Notes: generated by a model from the sequence alone, not told the origin. A DNA stretch of 29,936 nucleotides from Prevotella sp. (GCA_021204605.1 JAJPZD010000052.1:1-29936), one strand, 5' to 3'. Counted from the first letter of the stretch, positions 1 to 10,071 are shown. Translations and numbers: made by a program.

Positions 1-690
1 ATGAAACTGACAAAAAATCAAAAATCAGTAGCTGATAAGGTTGAAGTGGGGAAAGCATACACTTTGAGAGAGGGAGCGCAGTTGGTGAAGGACATAACCA
101 CCACCAAGTTTGACGCTTCGTTAGATATCGATGTACGCTTGGGCGTTGACCCCCGTAAGGCGAATCAGATGGTGAGGGGCGTGGTTTCTCTGCCAAATGG
201 AACCGGAAAGGTGACGCGGGTGCTCTGTCTGTGTACTCCGGACGCTGAGGCAGCTGCCAAAGAAGCTGGAGCGGACTATGTAGGACTTGAGGAATACGTT
301 GAAAAGATCAAGGGCGGTTGGACCGACGTTGATGTGATTATCACGATGCCCTCGTGTATGGGAAAGATAGGTCCATTAGGTCGTATTCTTGGTCCACGTG
401 GTTTGATGCCGAATCCGAAGAGTGGTACGGTGACGATGGATGTTGCGAAGGCAATAAAAGAGGTGAAGCAAGGAAAGATAGACTTTAAGGTTGACAAGAC
501 GGGGATAGTGCACGCCTCGATAGGGAAAGTGTCTTTCAGCGTTGACCAGATTTATCAGAATGCGAAAGAGTTTATCACTACTATTATCAAGTTGAAGCCT
601 GCGGCTGCCAAAGGTACATACATCAAGAGTATCTATATTTCCAGCACGATGAGTAAGGGTGTCAAGATTGATCCTAAATCAGTTGAATAA
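1..690 (+). CDS. rplA: 50S ribosomal protein L1
   Basis: This is ribosomal protein L1, which binds 23S rRNA and forms the mobile L1 stalk near the ribosomal E site. In many bacteria it also represses its own operon by binding the mRNA. The 229 residues match the usual bacterial length. The L1 signature is visible at residues 136-145 (MPNPKSGTVT), preceded by a glycine-rich GPLGRILGPRG segment. The ATG is the first base of the window, so the leader and any ribosome binding site lie outside; rplK is expected just upstream. rplJ begins 17 bases after the stop codon, which argues for co-transcription. The start is taken because L1 proteins of this group begin with a short basic KLTKNQK-like stretch. 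Identification is certain; only the exact start could differ. Confidence 0.97.
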   Translation: MKLTKNQKSVADKVEVGKAYTLREGAQLVKDITTTKFDASLDIDVRLGVDPRKANQMVRGVVSLPNGTGKVTRVLCLCTPDAEAAAKEAGADYVGLEEYVEKIKGGWTDVDVIITMPSCMGKIGPLGRILGPRGLMPNPKSGTVTMDVAKAIKEVKQGKIDFKVDKTGIVHASIGKVSFSVDQIYQNAKEFITTIIKLKPAAAKGTYIKSIYISSTMSKGVKIDPKSVE

Positions 691-707
691 CTCTAAAAGT
701 TTGTAAG

Positions 708-1226
708 ATGAAAAGAGAATTAAAAGATACTATAATAGGAGAGCTTGGAGAGAAACTGCAGGAGTATCCACATTTCTACCTTGTTGACATTACAGGGATG
801 AATGCGGCAGCAACGAGCAAGTTCCGCCGAGAGTGTTACAAGAACGAGGTCAAGATGGTTGTTGTGAAGAACAAGCTTCTTCACAAGGCGTTCGAGGCTT
901 CGGAGATAGATTTTGAGCCTTTGTATGTTACCTTGAAGGGCAACACCGCGATGCTGTTTTGCAATACGGCGAACCAGCCTGCGAAGATGCTCAAGGGATA
1001 TGAGAAAGAAGGTATTCCATGTTTGAAGGGAGCATACGCAGAGGAGGGTATCTACGTAGGAGCCGACAAGCTTGGAGAGCTGATGTCGATAAAGAGCAAG
1101 AACGAGGTTATTGCGGACATTGTAGCATTGCTGCAGTCGCCTGCCAAGAACGTTGTTTCCGCACTTCAGTCAGGTGCTCACACTATTCATGGAGTTCTCA
1201 AGACATTAGGGGAGCGTCCAGAATAA
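708..1226 (+). CDS. rplJ: 50S ribosomal protein L10
   Basis: This is ribosomal protein L10 (P0), which anchors the L7/L12 dimers to the L11-binding region of 23S rRNA and so builds the stalk that recruits translation GTPases. The 172 residues fit the family. The N-terminal half carries the RNA-binding core (FYLVDITGMNAAATSKFRR, then VVVKNKLLHKAFE). The C-terminal helix, from about residue 130, is where L12 dimers attach. It lies 17 bases after rplA and 54 bases before rplL. In other bacteria an L10-(L12)n complex represses this unit by binding a leader in front of rplJ. The short rplA-rplJ spacer leaves little room for such a leader here, so control is more likely exerted upstream of the window; that is inference. 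Confidence 0.97.
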   Translation: MKRELKDTIIGELGEKLQEYPHFYLVDITGMNAAATSKFRRECYKNEVKMVVVKNKLLHKAFEASEIDFEPLYVTLKGNTAMLFCNTANQPAKMLKGYEKEGIPCLKGAYAEEGIYVGADKLGELMSIKSKNEVIADIVALLQSPAKNVVSALQSGAHTIHGVLKTLGERPE

Positions 1227-1280
1227 AAAATAATTTAATACACAAACAATTAAAATTAAAAACATTAAAATTAGAATAAA
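1227..1280 (+). promoter_or_regulatory. AT-rich leader of rplL without Shine-Dalgarno sequence
   Basis: This 54-base spacer is about 90 percent A+T and contains two copies of an ATTAAAATTA-like stretch. No purine-rich Shine-Dalgarno site precedes the ATG. In Bacteroidota, A-rich unstructured leaders are typical of strongly translated genes, and L7/L12 is needed at several copies per ribosome. I read it as a translation-enhancing leader. No consensus TAnnTTTG promoter box was found in it. Confidence 0.5.
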
Positions 1281-1655
1281 ATGGCAGATATTAAAGCTAT
1301 TGCTGAACAATTAGTGAATTTGACAGTAAAAGAGGTTAACGAGTTGGCAACAGTCCTGAAGGACGAGTATGGAATAGAGCCTGCTGCTGCAGCTGTTGCT
1401 GTTGCTGCTGGTCCTGCTGCTGCAGCAGAGGCAGTAGAGGAGAAGACATCATTTGATGTTGTCCTCGTTGAGATTGGAGGAGCAAAGCTTCAGGTTGTGA
1501 AGGCCGTGAAAGAGGCCTGTGGTCTTGGTTTGAAAGAGGCAAAGGAACTTGTTGACAGTGCACCTTCCACATTGAAAGAGGGATTGTCAAAGGATGAGGC
1601 AGAGAATCTCAAGAAGGCCATTGAGGATGTTGGAGCCAAGGTAGAGCTCAAATAA
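1281..1655 (+). CDS. rplL: 50S ribosomal protein L7/L12
   Basis: This is L7/L12, the multicopy acidic stalk protein that recruits and stimulates the translation GTPases (EF-Tu, EF-G, IF2). The 124 residues show the normal layout: an N-terminal dimerisation domain (about 1-35), an alanine-rich flexible hinge (about 36-55, written in GCT/GCA codons), and a compact C-terminal domain containing FDVVLVEIGGAKLQVVKAV and GLGLKEAKELVDSAP. It follows rplJ and is followed by a hairpin before rpoB, the standard Bacteroidales order. The A-rich leader without a Shine-Dalgarno site fits a highly expressed gene in this phylum. Nothing about the protein is abnormal. Confidence 0.98.
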   Translation: MADIKAIAEQLVNLTVKEVNELATVLKDEYGIEPAAAAVAVAAGPAAAAEAVEEKTSFDVVLVEIGGAKLQVVKAVKEACGLGLKEAKELVDSAPSTLKEGLSKDEAENLKKAIEDVGAKVELK

Positions 1656-1675
1656 ACAGAATAAACAAAGTAACA

Positions 1676-1717
1676 AGGGTTAAGGCTCTTTCAAGTAGAA
1701 GAGTCTTAACCCCTTTT
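1676..1717 (+). terminator. Hairpin between rplL and rpoB (terminator or attenuator)
   Basis: A 14-base-pair stem pairs 1677-1690 with 1699-1712, contains one G-U pair, and closes on an 8-base loop. It is followed at once by CTTTT. The shape is that of an intrinsic terminator, yet rpoB and rpoC lie just downstream on the same strand. In E. coli the same junction holds a partial terminator and an RNase III site that set the ratio of stalk protein to polymerase. The same role here is inferred from position and structure. Confidence 0.75.
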
Positions 1718-1860
1718 ATGTCTTTAATAGTGAGTATATTATATTGTGAGGTTATTTCTTGTGATTATCCACCGTTGCAGGAATGAGAGTCGCAATATAC
1801 GCATGCAAAAGATGATTTGTTTTTAAGGTGGTTAAAAAATAACGGTAATAATAATCTGTA

Positions 1861-4800
1861 ATGGCTTCAAAAATCATTGACAACAGAGTGAATTTCGCCA
1901 GCGTGAAGAATCCGTTGCCATATCCGGACTTCCTCGACGTGCAGTTAAAGTCTTTCAAGGACTTCCTACAGTTGGATACCCCACCTGAGGAGCGCAAGAA
2001 CGACGGTCTTTATAAGGTGTTTGCGGAGAACTTCCCAATAACCGATACAAGGAACAATTTTGTTCTTGAGTTTTTGGACTACTATATCGACCCGCCGCGG
2101 TACACTATCGACGAGTGTTTAGAGCGTGGGCTGACATATAGCGTGCCATTGAAGGCCAAGATGAAGCTTTATTGCACGGATCCAGACCATGAGGATTTCG
2201 GTACATTCATACAGGATGTATTTCTTGGAACGATACCATACATGACCGACAACGGCACATTTGTGATAAATGGAGCAGAGCGAGTTGTGGTATCACAATT
2301 GCACAGGTCGCCTGGTGTTTTCTTCGGACAGGGGATACACGCCAACGGCACGGTGCTTTATTCCGCCCGTATCATACCGTTCAAGGGTTCTTGGATAGAG
2401 TTTGCTACGGATATCAACAACGTGATGTATGCCTACATTGACAGGAAGAAGAAATTGCCTGTCACCACGCTTCTTAGAGCCATTGGTTTTGAGACAGACA
2501 AGGAGATACTCCAGATATTCGACCTTGCAGAGGAGATGAAGGTAAGCAAGAAGAATATCAGTGCCGCGATTGGACGGCGTCTCGCCGCAAGGGTGTTGAA
2601 GAGCTGGAATGAGGATTTCGTTGACGAGGATACCGGAGAGGTGGTATCAATAGAGCGCAACGAGGTGATAATGGAGCGAGAGACAGAGATCACTAAGGAC
2701 AACCTTAGCGACATTATAGAGAGTGGCACTGCCACGATACTTCTGCACAAGGATGCCGAGTCGGCCAACAAGTATTCCATTATCTTCAACACATTGCAGA
2801 AAGATCCGAGCAACTCGGAGAAAGAGGCAGTGCTCTATATCTACCGTCAGTTGCGCAACGCCGATCCTGCGGATGATGCGAGTGCACGAGAGGTGATACA
2901 GAATCTGTTTTTCTCAGAAAAGCGATATGACTTGGGTGACGTAGGCCGTTACCGTATAAACAAGAAATTAGGGCTCTCTACCGACATGGATGTGCGTATC
3001 CTGACAAAAGAAGATATTATAGAGATTATCAAATATCTCATCCAGTTGGTCAACTCCAATGCTACCGTTGACGATATCGACCACTTGAGCAACCGTCGTG
3101 TACGTACCGTGGGAGAGCAGTTGAGCAACCAGTTTTCCATCGGTCTGGCGCGAATGAGCCGCACTATCCGAGAACGTATGAACGTGCGCGACAACGAGGT
3201 GTTCACTCCTACCGACCTGATAAACGCCAAGACGATATCCAGCGTGATAAACTCATTTTTCGGCACTAATCCATTGTCGCAGTTCATGGACCAGACAAAC
3301 CCATTGGCAGAGGTTACCCACAAGCGTCGTCTGTCGGCATTAGGTCCTGGCGGTCTGTCGCGGGAGCGCGCCGGTTTCGAGGTGCGTGACGTACACTATA
3401 CCCACTACGGCCGTCTGTGCCCTATAGAGAGTCCTGAAGGGCCTAACATCGGGCTTATCTCCTCGCTGTGTGTGTATGCGAAGATCAACGAGCTTGGATT
3501 TATAGAGACGCCATACCGCAAAGTAAAGAATGCGAAAGTAGATCTTGACAACAGCAATATCGTTTATCTCACGGCAGAAGAGGAACAAGACCATATCATA
3601 GGACAGGGGAACGCCCCGTTGAGAGATGACGGCACGTTCATCCGTACATACGTGAAATGCCGTCAGGATGCCGATTTTCCGGTAGTGCCTCCTTCGGAAG
3701 TTGACCTTATGGACGTGTCGCCGCAGCAGATAGCCTCTATCGCAGCCGGTCTGATACCCTTCTTAGAGCACGATGATGCCCACCGTGCATTGATGGGCAG
3801 CAACATGATGCGTCAGGCGGTGCCGCTTCTACACAATGAGGCGCCTATTGTAGGAACCGGAATAGAGAGACAGGTATGCGTGGATTCCCGTACAATGATT
3901 ACTGCCGAGGGGGATGGTGTCATCGAGTATGTTGACGCCACGACGATACGCATTTTATACGACAGGACGGAAGAGGAGGAGTTTGTAAGTTTCGAGCCTG
4001 CCCTTAAAGAATACCGTATTTCCAAGTTCCGCCGTACCAACCAGAACATGACAGTTGACCTACGTCCAATCTGCAACAAAGGACAGAGGGTGAAGAAGGG
4101 CGACATTCTTACGGAGGGCTATGCCACAGAGAACGGAGAGTTAGCGCTTGGGCGCAACCTTCTCGTGGCCTACATGCCGTGGAAAGGCTACAACTATGAG
4201 GATGCCATTGTGCTCAATGAGCGAGTCGTGCGTGAGGACATCCTTACCTCTGTGCACGTTGATGAGTATTCATTGGATGTACGCGAGACGAAGCGAGGAA
4301 TGGAGGAGTTTACCAATGATATACCAAACGTGAGTGAGGAGGCCACAAAAGACTTGGACGACAACGGTATCATCCGTGTCGGAGCCCGTGTTGAGCCTGG
4401 CGACATTCTTATCGGCAAGATCTCTCCAAAGGGAGAGAGCGACCCATCGCCGGAGGAGAAGCTTCTTCGTGCTATTTTCGGGGACAAGGCAGGCGACGTG
4501 AAGGATACATCGTTGAAGGCCAATCCGTCGCTCACCGGAACGGTGATAGACAAGAAGCTGTTCTCGCGTGCGGTAAAGACGCGCACGTCGAAGCAGCAGG
4601 ATAAGATTGTCCTCGCCAAGATAGATGAGGAGTATGAGGCAAAGATAAATGACTTGAAGGATATCCTGATTGACAAAATCCTCATACTCACAAAAGACAA
4701 GACATCAATGGGCATCAAGGATTATACCGGTGCCGAGATCATAACAAAGGGGAGCAAGTTTACCACGACCCAGCTTAAGAACCTTGAATACGACGGAATA

Positions 4801-5673
4801 CAGTCGAACAACTGGACCAACGACGAGCATACCAACGAGCTGATACAGAAGTTGATAATGAACTTCATCAAGAAATACAAGCTCCTCGATGCAGAGATGA
4901 AACGCCGCAAGTTTGCCATTACCATCGGCGACGAGCTGCCTTCAGGCATCCTCCAGATGGCCAAGGTATATGTCGCAAAGAAGCGTAAGATCGGCGTTGG
5001 CGACAAATTAGCAGGTCGTCATGGCAACAAGGGTATCGTTTCTAAGGTGGTACGCCAGGAAGATATGCCGTTCCTTGATGACGGGCGTCCTGTTGACCTT
5101 GTCCTTAACCCGTTGGGCGTGCCTTCCCGTATGAACCTCGGTCAGATTTTCGAGGCTATACTCGGAGCGGCAGGCCGGCGACTTGGGGTCAAGTTTGCCA
5201 CCCCTATCTTCGATGGGGCAAAACTTGAGGACTTGCAGGAGTGGACCGACAAGGCCGGTCTTCCCCGTCTGTGCTCCACACGACTTTTTGATGGAGAGAC
5301 GGGCGAGCCCTTCGACCAGCCCGCCACAGTGGGTATCACATACTTCCTTAAACTCGGCCACATGGTAGAGGACAAGATGCACGCCCGCAGCATTGGTCCG
5401 TACTCCCTTATCACGCAGCAGCCGCTTGGTGGAAAGGCACAGTTTGGAGGTCAGCGTTTTGGAGAGATGGAAGTCTGGGCATTGGAGGCTTTCGGAGCCA
5501 GTCATGTGCTTCAGGAGATCCTTACTATCAAGTCGGATGACGTAGTGGGCCGTTCGAAGGCATACGAGGCTATCGTCAAGGGCGAGCCAATGCCGACGCC
5601 AGGCATACCGGAGTCGCTCAATGTGTTGCTGCATGAGCTGCGTGGACTTGGATTAAGTATAACCCTCGATTAA
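1861..5673 (+). CDS. rpoB: DNA-directed RNA polymerase subunit beta
   Basis: This is the beta subunit of RNA polymerase, which forms one side of the active-site cleft and the rifampicin pocket. Its 1270 residues match the Bacteroidales form. The rifampicin cluster lies at residues 471-497 with the sensitive-type residues Q474, D477, H487 and S492 (E. coli Q513, D516, H526, S531), so no common resistance substitution is present. The catalytic-core segment GDKLAGRHGNKG is at 1047-1058, with K1049 and K1057 near the active centre. The leader of about 140 bases after the rplL hairpin shows no clear Bacteroidota promoter, and the ATG is preceded by an AT-rich tract with no Shine-Dalgarno sequence. 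rpoC follows after 37 bases. The protein looks intact. Confidence 0.99.
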   Translation: MASKIIDNRVNFASVKNPLPYPDFLDVQLKSFKDFLQLDTPPEERKNDGLYKVFAENFPITDTRNNFVLEFLDYYIDPPRYTIDECLERGLTYSVPLKAKMKLYCTDPDHEDFGTFIQDVFLGTIPYMTDNGTFVINGAERVVVSQLHRSPGVFFGQGIHANGTVLYSARIIPFKGSWIEFATDINNVMYAYIDRKKKLPVTTLLRAIGFETDKEILQIFDLAEEMKVSKKNISAAIGRRLAARVLKSWNEDFVDEDTGEVVSIERNEVIMERETEITKDNLSDIIESGTATILLHKDAESANKYSIIFNTLQKDPSNSEKEAVLYIYRQLRNADPADDASAREVIQNLFFSEKRYDLGDVGRYRINKKLGLSTDMDVRILTKEDIIEIIKYLIQLVNSNATVDDIDHLSNRRVRTVGEQLSNQFSIGLARMSRTIRERMNVRDNEVFTPTDLINAKTISSVINSFFGTNPLSQFMDQTNPLAEVTHKRRLSALGPGGLSRERAGFEVRDVHYTHYGRLCPIESPEGPNIGLISSLCVYAKINELGFIETPYRKVKNAKVDLDNSNIVYLTAEEEQDHIIGQGNAPLRDDGTFIRTYVKCRQDADFPVVPPSEVDLMDVSPQQIASIAAGLIPFLEHDDAHRALMGSNMMRQAVPLLHNEAPIVGTGIERQVCVDSRTMITAEGDGVIEYVDATTIRILYDRTEEEEFVSFEPALKEYRISKFRRTNQNMTVDLRPICNKGQRVKKGDILTEGYATENGELALGRNLLVAYMPWKGYNYEDAIVLNERVVREDILTSVHVDEYSLDVRETKRGMEEFTNDIPNVSEEATKDLDDNGIIRVGARVEPGDILIGKISPKGESDPSPEEKLLRAIFGDKAGDVKDTSLKANPSLTGTVIDKKLFSRAVKTRTSKQQDKIVLAKIDEEYEAKINDLKDILIDKILILTKDKTSMGIKDYTGAEIITKGSKFTTTQLKNLEYDGIQSNNWTNDEHTNELIQKLIMNFIKKYKLLDAEMKRRKFAITIGDELPSGILQMAKVYVAKKRKIGVGDKLAGRHGNKGIVSKVVRQEDMPFLDDGRPVDLVLNPLGVPSRMNLGQIFEAILGAAGRRLGVKFATPIFDGAKLEDLQEWTDKAGLPRLCSTRLFDGETGEPFDQPATVGITYFLKLGHMVEDKMHARSIGPYSLITQQPLGGKAQFGGQRFGEMEVWALEAFGASHVLQEILTIKSDDVVGRSKAYEAIVKGEPMPTPGIPESLNVLLHELRGLGLSITLD

Positions 5674-5710
5674 CAAGGAACTCTTTACATAACAAATATA
5701 AACAAGAATT

Positions 5711-8700
5711 ATGGCTTTCAAGAAAGATTCAAAGATAAAGAGTAATTTTACGAAGATTACCATCGGGCTTGCTTCGCCGGAGGAAATATTAGAAAATTCC
5801 CATGGTGAGGTGACGAAGCCAGAAACCATAAACTACCGTACTTATAAGCCGGAGCGCGATGGATTATTCTGTGAGCGCATATTCGGTCCTACGAAAGACT
5901 ATGAATGTGCTTGCGGCAAATACAAGCGTATAAGGTATAAGGGTATCGTGTGCGACCGTTGCGGTGTGGAGGTTACGGAGAAAAAAGTAAGACGAGAGCG
6001 TACCGGCCATATAGAGCTTGTGGTTCCAGTGGCCCACATCTGGTATTTCCGTTCGCTTCCCAACAAGATGGGCTACCTGCTTGGCATTCCCACGAAGAAA
6101 TTGGATTCCGTGATTTACTATGAGAAGTACGTTGTAATTCAACCGGGTATAATGGCCGGCAAGAAGAACGCTGAGGGAGAGGAGGTCAACGGTTCACATA
6201 AATACGATTTTCTGTCAGAGGACGAGTATATCAACATAACCGACAATCTTCCGGCCGACAATGAGTATCTCGACAACAGCGATCCTAACAAGTTCATTGC
6301 CAAGATGGGAGCGGAGGCTATCTACGACCTTCTTGCCAACATCGACCTTGACACACTCTCCTACGAGTTGCGAGTACGCGCCAACAAGGATTCATCCCAG
6401 CAGCGCAAGACGGAGGCGTTGAAGCGTCTTCAGGTTGTGGAGGCGTTCCGTGCGAGCAAGGACATAAACAAGCCAGAGTGGATGATACTGAAAATCATCC
6501 CTGTGACTCCCCCGGAGCTGCGTCCATTGGTGCCTTTGGATGGCGGCCGTTTCGCCACATCCGACTTGAACGACCTTTACCGTCGTGTCATAATACGCAA
6601 CAACCGTCTTAAGAGGCTTATGGAGATCAAGGCGCCGGAGGTGATTCTACGTAATGAGAAGCGTATGCTTCAGGAAGCTGTTGACAGCTTATTTGACAAC
6701 TCTCGCAAGAGCAGTGCTGTAAAGAGCGATTCCAACCGTCCTTTAAAATCCCTTTCCGACTCACTCAAAGGCAAGCAGGGACGTTTCCGCCAGAATCTCC
6801 TTGGCAAGCGAGTTGACTATTCCGCGCGTTCTGTAATCGTGGTAGGTCCAGAGTTGAAAATGGGAGAGTGCGGACTGCCTAAACTCATGGCGGCAGAGCT
6901 CTACAAGCCGTTCATCATCCGTAAGCTCATAGAGCGAGGAATAGTAAAGACAGTAAAGAGTGCGAAGAAAATCGTTGACCGCCGAGAGCCTGTGATCTGG
7001 GATATCCTTGAGAATGTGATGAAAGGTCATCCGGTGTTGCTCAACCGTGCGCCGACACTTCACCGTCTTGGTATTCAGGCATTCCAGCCCAAGCTTATCG
7101 AGGGAAAGGCCATACAGCTACATCCATTGGCTTGTACAGCGTTCAACGCAGACTTCGATGGCGACCAGATGGCAGTGCACCTGCCGTTAAGCAACGAGGC
7201 TATCCTTGAGGCTCAGATTCTGATGCTTCAGAGTCACAACATCCTTAATCCAGCCAATGGTGCGCCTATCACCGTGCCATCACAAGATATGGTGCTTGGT
7301 CTTTATTATATTACGAAAATACGTCCTGGTGCGAAAGGCGAGGGGCTCACATTCTACGGTCCAGAGGAGGCTATCATAGCCCACAATGAAGGTAAATGCG
7401 ACCTCCATGCTCAAGTGAAAGTTATAGTTACCGATGTTGACGAAAGCGGCAAGTATGTGAAGCGCATGATAGAGACATCAGTTGGCCGTGTCATAGTAAA
7501 CGGTATCATACCAGATGAAATAGGATACGTCAACAAGATTATCTCCAAGAAGAGTCTGCGAGACATCATCGCCGACGTTATCAAGACAGTAGGGTTCGCA
7601 CGAGCATGCGAGTTTCTTGACGGTATCAAGAATCTCGGCTACCGCATGGCATATCTCGCCGGATTGTCGTTCAACCTCGATGACATCATCATCCCGGAAA
7701 AGAAAGTTGACCTTGTGGCAAGGGGAAATGAGGAAGTGCAGCAGATTACCGACAACTACAACATGGGTTTCATAACCGATACGGAGCGATATAATCAGGT
7801 GATTGATGCCTGGACACACGTAAACAATGAGCTCGGCGACGTGCTGATGAAGGAAATGACAGAAGCCGATCAAGGTTTCAATGCCGTTTACATGATGTTA
7901 GATTCAGGCGCGCGAGGTTCGAAGGACCAGATCCGCCAGTTGGCCGGTATGCGTGGACTTATGGCAAAGCCACAGAAAGCAGGCGCCGAAGGGGCACAGA
8001 TCATAGAGAATCCTATTCTTTCCAACTTCAAGGAGGGAATGAGCGTGCTCGAATATTTCATCTCCACACACGGTGCCCGTAAGGGCCTTGCAGATACGGC
8101 CATGAAGACAGCCGATGCAGGTTATCTAACACGACGTTTGGTGGATGTCTCCCATGATGTTATCATTACGGAGGAGGACTGCGGAACGCTTCGTGGGCTT
8201 GTCTGCACGGCATTGAAAAACGGCGACGAGGTGATTTCCTCTCTTTACGAGCGTATTCTCGGTCGTGTTTCCGTACATGATATTATACATCCTACTACCG
8301 GTGAGCTTATTATAAGTGCCGGTGAGGAGATTACCGAGCCGATAGCACAGATCATTGAGGACAGTCCTATTGAGAGTGTGGAAATACGTTCTGTGCTCAC
8401 ATGCGAGAGCAAGAAGGGAGTGTGCATGAAGTGCTATGGGCGCAACCTTGCCACAAGTCGCATGGTTCAGAAGGGAGAGGCAGTAGGAGTCATTGCCGCA
8501 CAGGCTATCGGAGAGCCAGGTACACAGCTTACTCTCCGTACGTTCCATGCCGGCGGTGTCGCCGCCAATGCGGCCGCGAATGCCTCGATTGTGTCGAAGA
8601 ACGACTGCAAGATTGAGTTTGATGAGCTCCGCACCGTACCATTCATAGAGAGCGGCGATAATGGTGATGTCAAATGCGAGATGGTGGTAAGCCGTTTGGC

Positions 8701-10051
8701 AGAGATTCGTTTCGTTGACCAGCATACCAATATCGTGCTTTCCACGCTGAATGTCCCATACGGCAGCTCTCTCTATTTCAAGGGAGGCGACCTTGTAAAG
8801 AAGGGAGATGTAATAGCCCGTTGGGATCCGTTCAATGCAGTGATCGTAACCGAATATTCAGGAACTCTATTGTTCCGCGATGTCGAGGATGGTATTACAT
8901 TCCATGCAGAAACCGACGACACCACAGGGCTTACCGAGAAAATCATCATGGAGTCGAAGGATAAGAACATAGTTCCTACATGTGATATTATCGACAACAA
9001 AGGCAATATTGTGGGGACATACATCTTCCCGGTAGGCGGCCATGTTGTAGTGGATGACGGCCAAGAGGTAAAGACAGGAACCACTTTGGTCAAGATACCC
9101 CGCTCTGTCGGCAAGGCAGGCGATATCACCGGTGGTCTTCCTCGTGTGACAGAGTTGTTCGAGGCCCGCAACCCTTCCAACCCTGCCATTGTGAGTGAGA
9201 TTGACGGGGAGGTGACAATGGGTAAGGTAAAGCGTGGAAACCGCGAGATTATCGTAACATCAAAAACGGGTGAGCAGCGCAAGTACCTCGTATCACTGTC
9301 GAAGCAGATTCTCGTTCAGGAGCACGATGCGGTGCGTGCCGGCACGCCCCTTTCAGATGGAGTCATCACGCCAAACGACATCCTTGCCATCAAGGGGCCT
9401 ACTGCCGTTCAGGAATATATTGTCAATGAGGTACAGGACGTATATCGACTGCAAGGCGTTAAGATCAACGACAAGCACTTTGAGATTATCGTCCGCCAGA
9501 TGATGCGCAAGGTGCAGATCAACGATCCTGGCGATACGACATTCCTTGAGCAGGAAATTGTTGACAAATTAGACTTCGCAGAGGAAAACGACCGCATCTG
9601 GGGTAAGAAAGTGGTTGAGAATGCTGGAGACAGCGAGGTACTCAAAGAGGGGCAGATTGTCTCTGCCCGTAAGTTGCGCGACGAGAACTCCATGCTCAAG
9701 CGCCGTGATCTCAGGACTGTTCAGGTACGCGATGCAGTGCCTGCCACATCGACCCAGATATTGCAAGGTATCACACGTGCTGCGCTGCAGACCAAGAGTT
9801 TCATGTCGGCCGCCTCATTCCAGGAGACTACAAAGGTTCTCAATGAAGCCGCCATACGAGGCAAGACCGACTACCTTGAGGGAATGAAAGAGAATGTTAT
9901 CTGCGGACATCTGATACCTGCCGGAACAGGCTTGCGCGAGTTTGACAAGATTATCGTCGGTTCAAAGGAAGACTACGACCGAATGCAGGCTAACCGCAAG
10001 AACATTCTTGATTACAGCAATAAACAGGAAGAGGAGGAAGAAGAAGAATGA
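5711..10051 (+). CDS. rpoC: DNA-directed RNA polymerase subunit beta-prime
   Basis: This is the beta-prime subunit, which carries the catalytic magnesium of RNA polymerase. The 1446-residue length is normal for Bacteroidales. Visible landmarks, in order, are the N-terminal zinc ribbon (C66, C68, C81, C84), the metal-binding NADFDGDQMA motif with D481, D483 and D485, and the second zinc site (C824, C898, C905, C908). Directly after this comes the GVIAAQAIGEPGTQLTLRTFHAGG bridge and trigger-loop region. The protein ends in seven consecutive glutamates. It starts 37 bases after rpoB and is followed by a strong terminator, so it closes the operon. All expected metal ligands are present and the gene appears functional. 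Confidence 0.99.
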   Translation: MAFKKDSKIKSNFTKITIGLASPEEILENSHGEVTKPETINYRTYKPERDGLFCERIFGPTKDYECACGKYKRIRYKGIVCDRCGVEVTEKKVRRERTGHIELVVPVAHIWYFRSLPNKMGYLLGIPTKKLDSVIYYEKYVVIQPGIMAGKKNAEGEEVNGSHKYDFLSEDEYINITDNLPADNEYLDNSDPNKFIAKMGAEAIYDLLANIDLDTLSYELRVRANKDSSQQRKTEALKRLQVVEAFRASKDINKPEWMILKIIPVTPPELRPLVPLDGGRFATSDLNDLYRRVIIRNNRLKRLMEIKAPEVILRNEKRMLQEAVDSLFDNSRKSSAVKSDSNRPLKSLSDSLKGKQGRFRQNLLGKRVDYSARSVIVVGPELKMGECGLPKLMAAELYKPFIIRKLIERGIVKTVKSAKKIVDRREPVIWDILENVMKGHPVLLNRAPTLHRLGIQAFQPKLIEGKAIQLHPLACTAFNADFDGDQMAVHLPLSNEAILEAQILMLQSHNILNPANGAPITVPSQDMVLGLYYITKIRPGAKGEGLTFYGPEEAIIAHNEGKCDLHAQVKVIVTDVDESGKYVKRMIETSVGRVIVNGIIPDEIGYVNKIISKKSLRDIIADVIKTVGFARACEFLDGIKNLGYRMAYLAGLSFNLDDIIIPEKKVDLVARGNEEVQQITDNYNMGFITDTERYNQVIDAWTHVNNELGDVLMKEMTEADQGFNAVYMMLDSGARGSKDQIRQLAGMRGLMAKPQKAGAEGAQIIENPILSNFKEGMSVLEYFISTHGARKGLADTAMKTADAGYLTRRLVDVSHDVIITEEDCGTLRGLVCTALKNGDEVISSLYERILGRVSVHDIIHPTTGELIISAGEEITEPIAQIIEDSPIESVEIRSVLTCESKKGVCMKCYGRNLATSRMVQKGEAVGVIAAQAIGEPGTQLTLRTFHAGGVAANAAANASIVSKNDCKIEFDELRTVPFIESGDNGDVKCEMVVSRLAEIRFVDQHTNIVLSTLNVPYGSSLYFKGGDLVKKGDVIARWDPFNAVIVTEYSGTLLFRDVEDGITFHAETDDTTGLTEKIIMESKDKNIVPTCDIIDNKGNIVGTYIFPVGGHVVVDDGQEVKTGTTLVKIPRSVGKAGDITGGLPRVTELFEARNPSNPAIVSEIDGEVTMGKVKRGNREIIVTSKTGEQRKYLVSLSKQILVQEHDAVRAGTPLSDGVITPNDILAIKGPTAVQEYIVNEVQDVYRLQGVKINDKHFEIIVRQMMRKVQINDPGDTTFLEQEIVDKLDFAEENDRIWGKKVVENAGDSEVLKEGQIVSARKLRDENSMLKRRDLRTVQVRDAVPATSTQILQGITRAALQTKSFMSAASFQETTKVLNEAAIRGKTDYLEGMKENVICGHLIPAGTGLREFDKIIVGSKEDYDRMQANRKNILDYSNKQEEEEEEE

Positions 10052-10071
10052 CTTCTGTCCATAATAGAGTG

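Noticed and set aside
1378..1440. A CTG/GCT-rich triplet stretch that looks like a microsatellite.
   Set aside because: It encodes the alanine-rich hinge of L7/L12, which is normal for the family, so it needs no separate explanation.
3271..3351. The rifampicin-resistance region of rpoB, checked for resistance changes.
   Set aside because: Q474, D477, H487 and S492 are the sensitive-type residues; nothing unusual.
5008..5634. A 208-codon open frame antisense to rpoB.
   Set aside because: It lies entirely within highly conserved rpoB coding sequence, shows no recognisable motif and has no promoter or leader; it is a codon-usage shadow.
8126..8725. A 199-codon minus-strand frame inside rpoC.
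   Set aside because: It is antisense to the conserved zinc site and trigger-loop region of rpoC; the constraint comes from rpoC.
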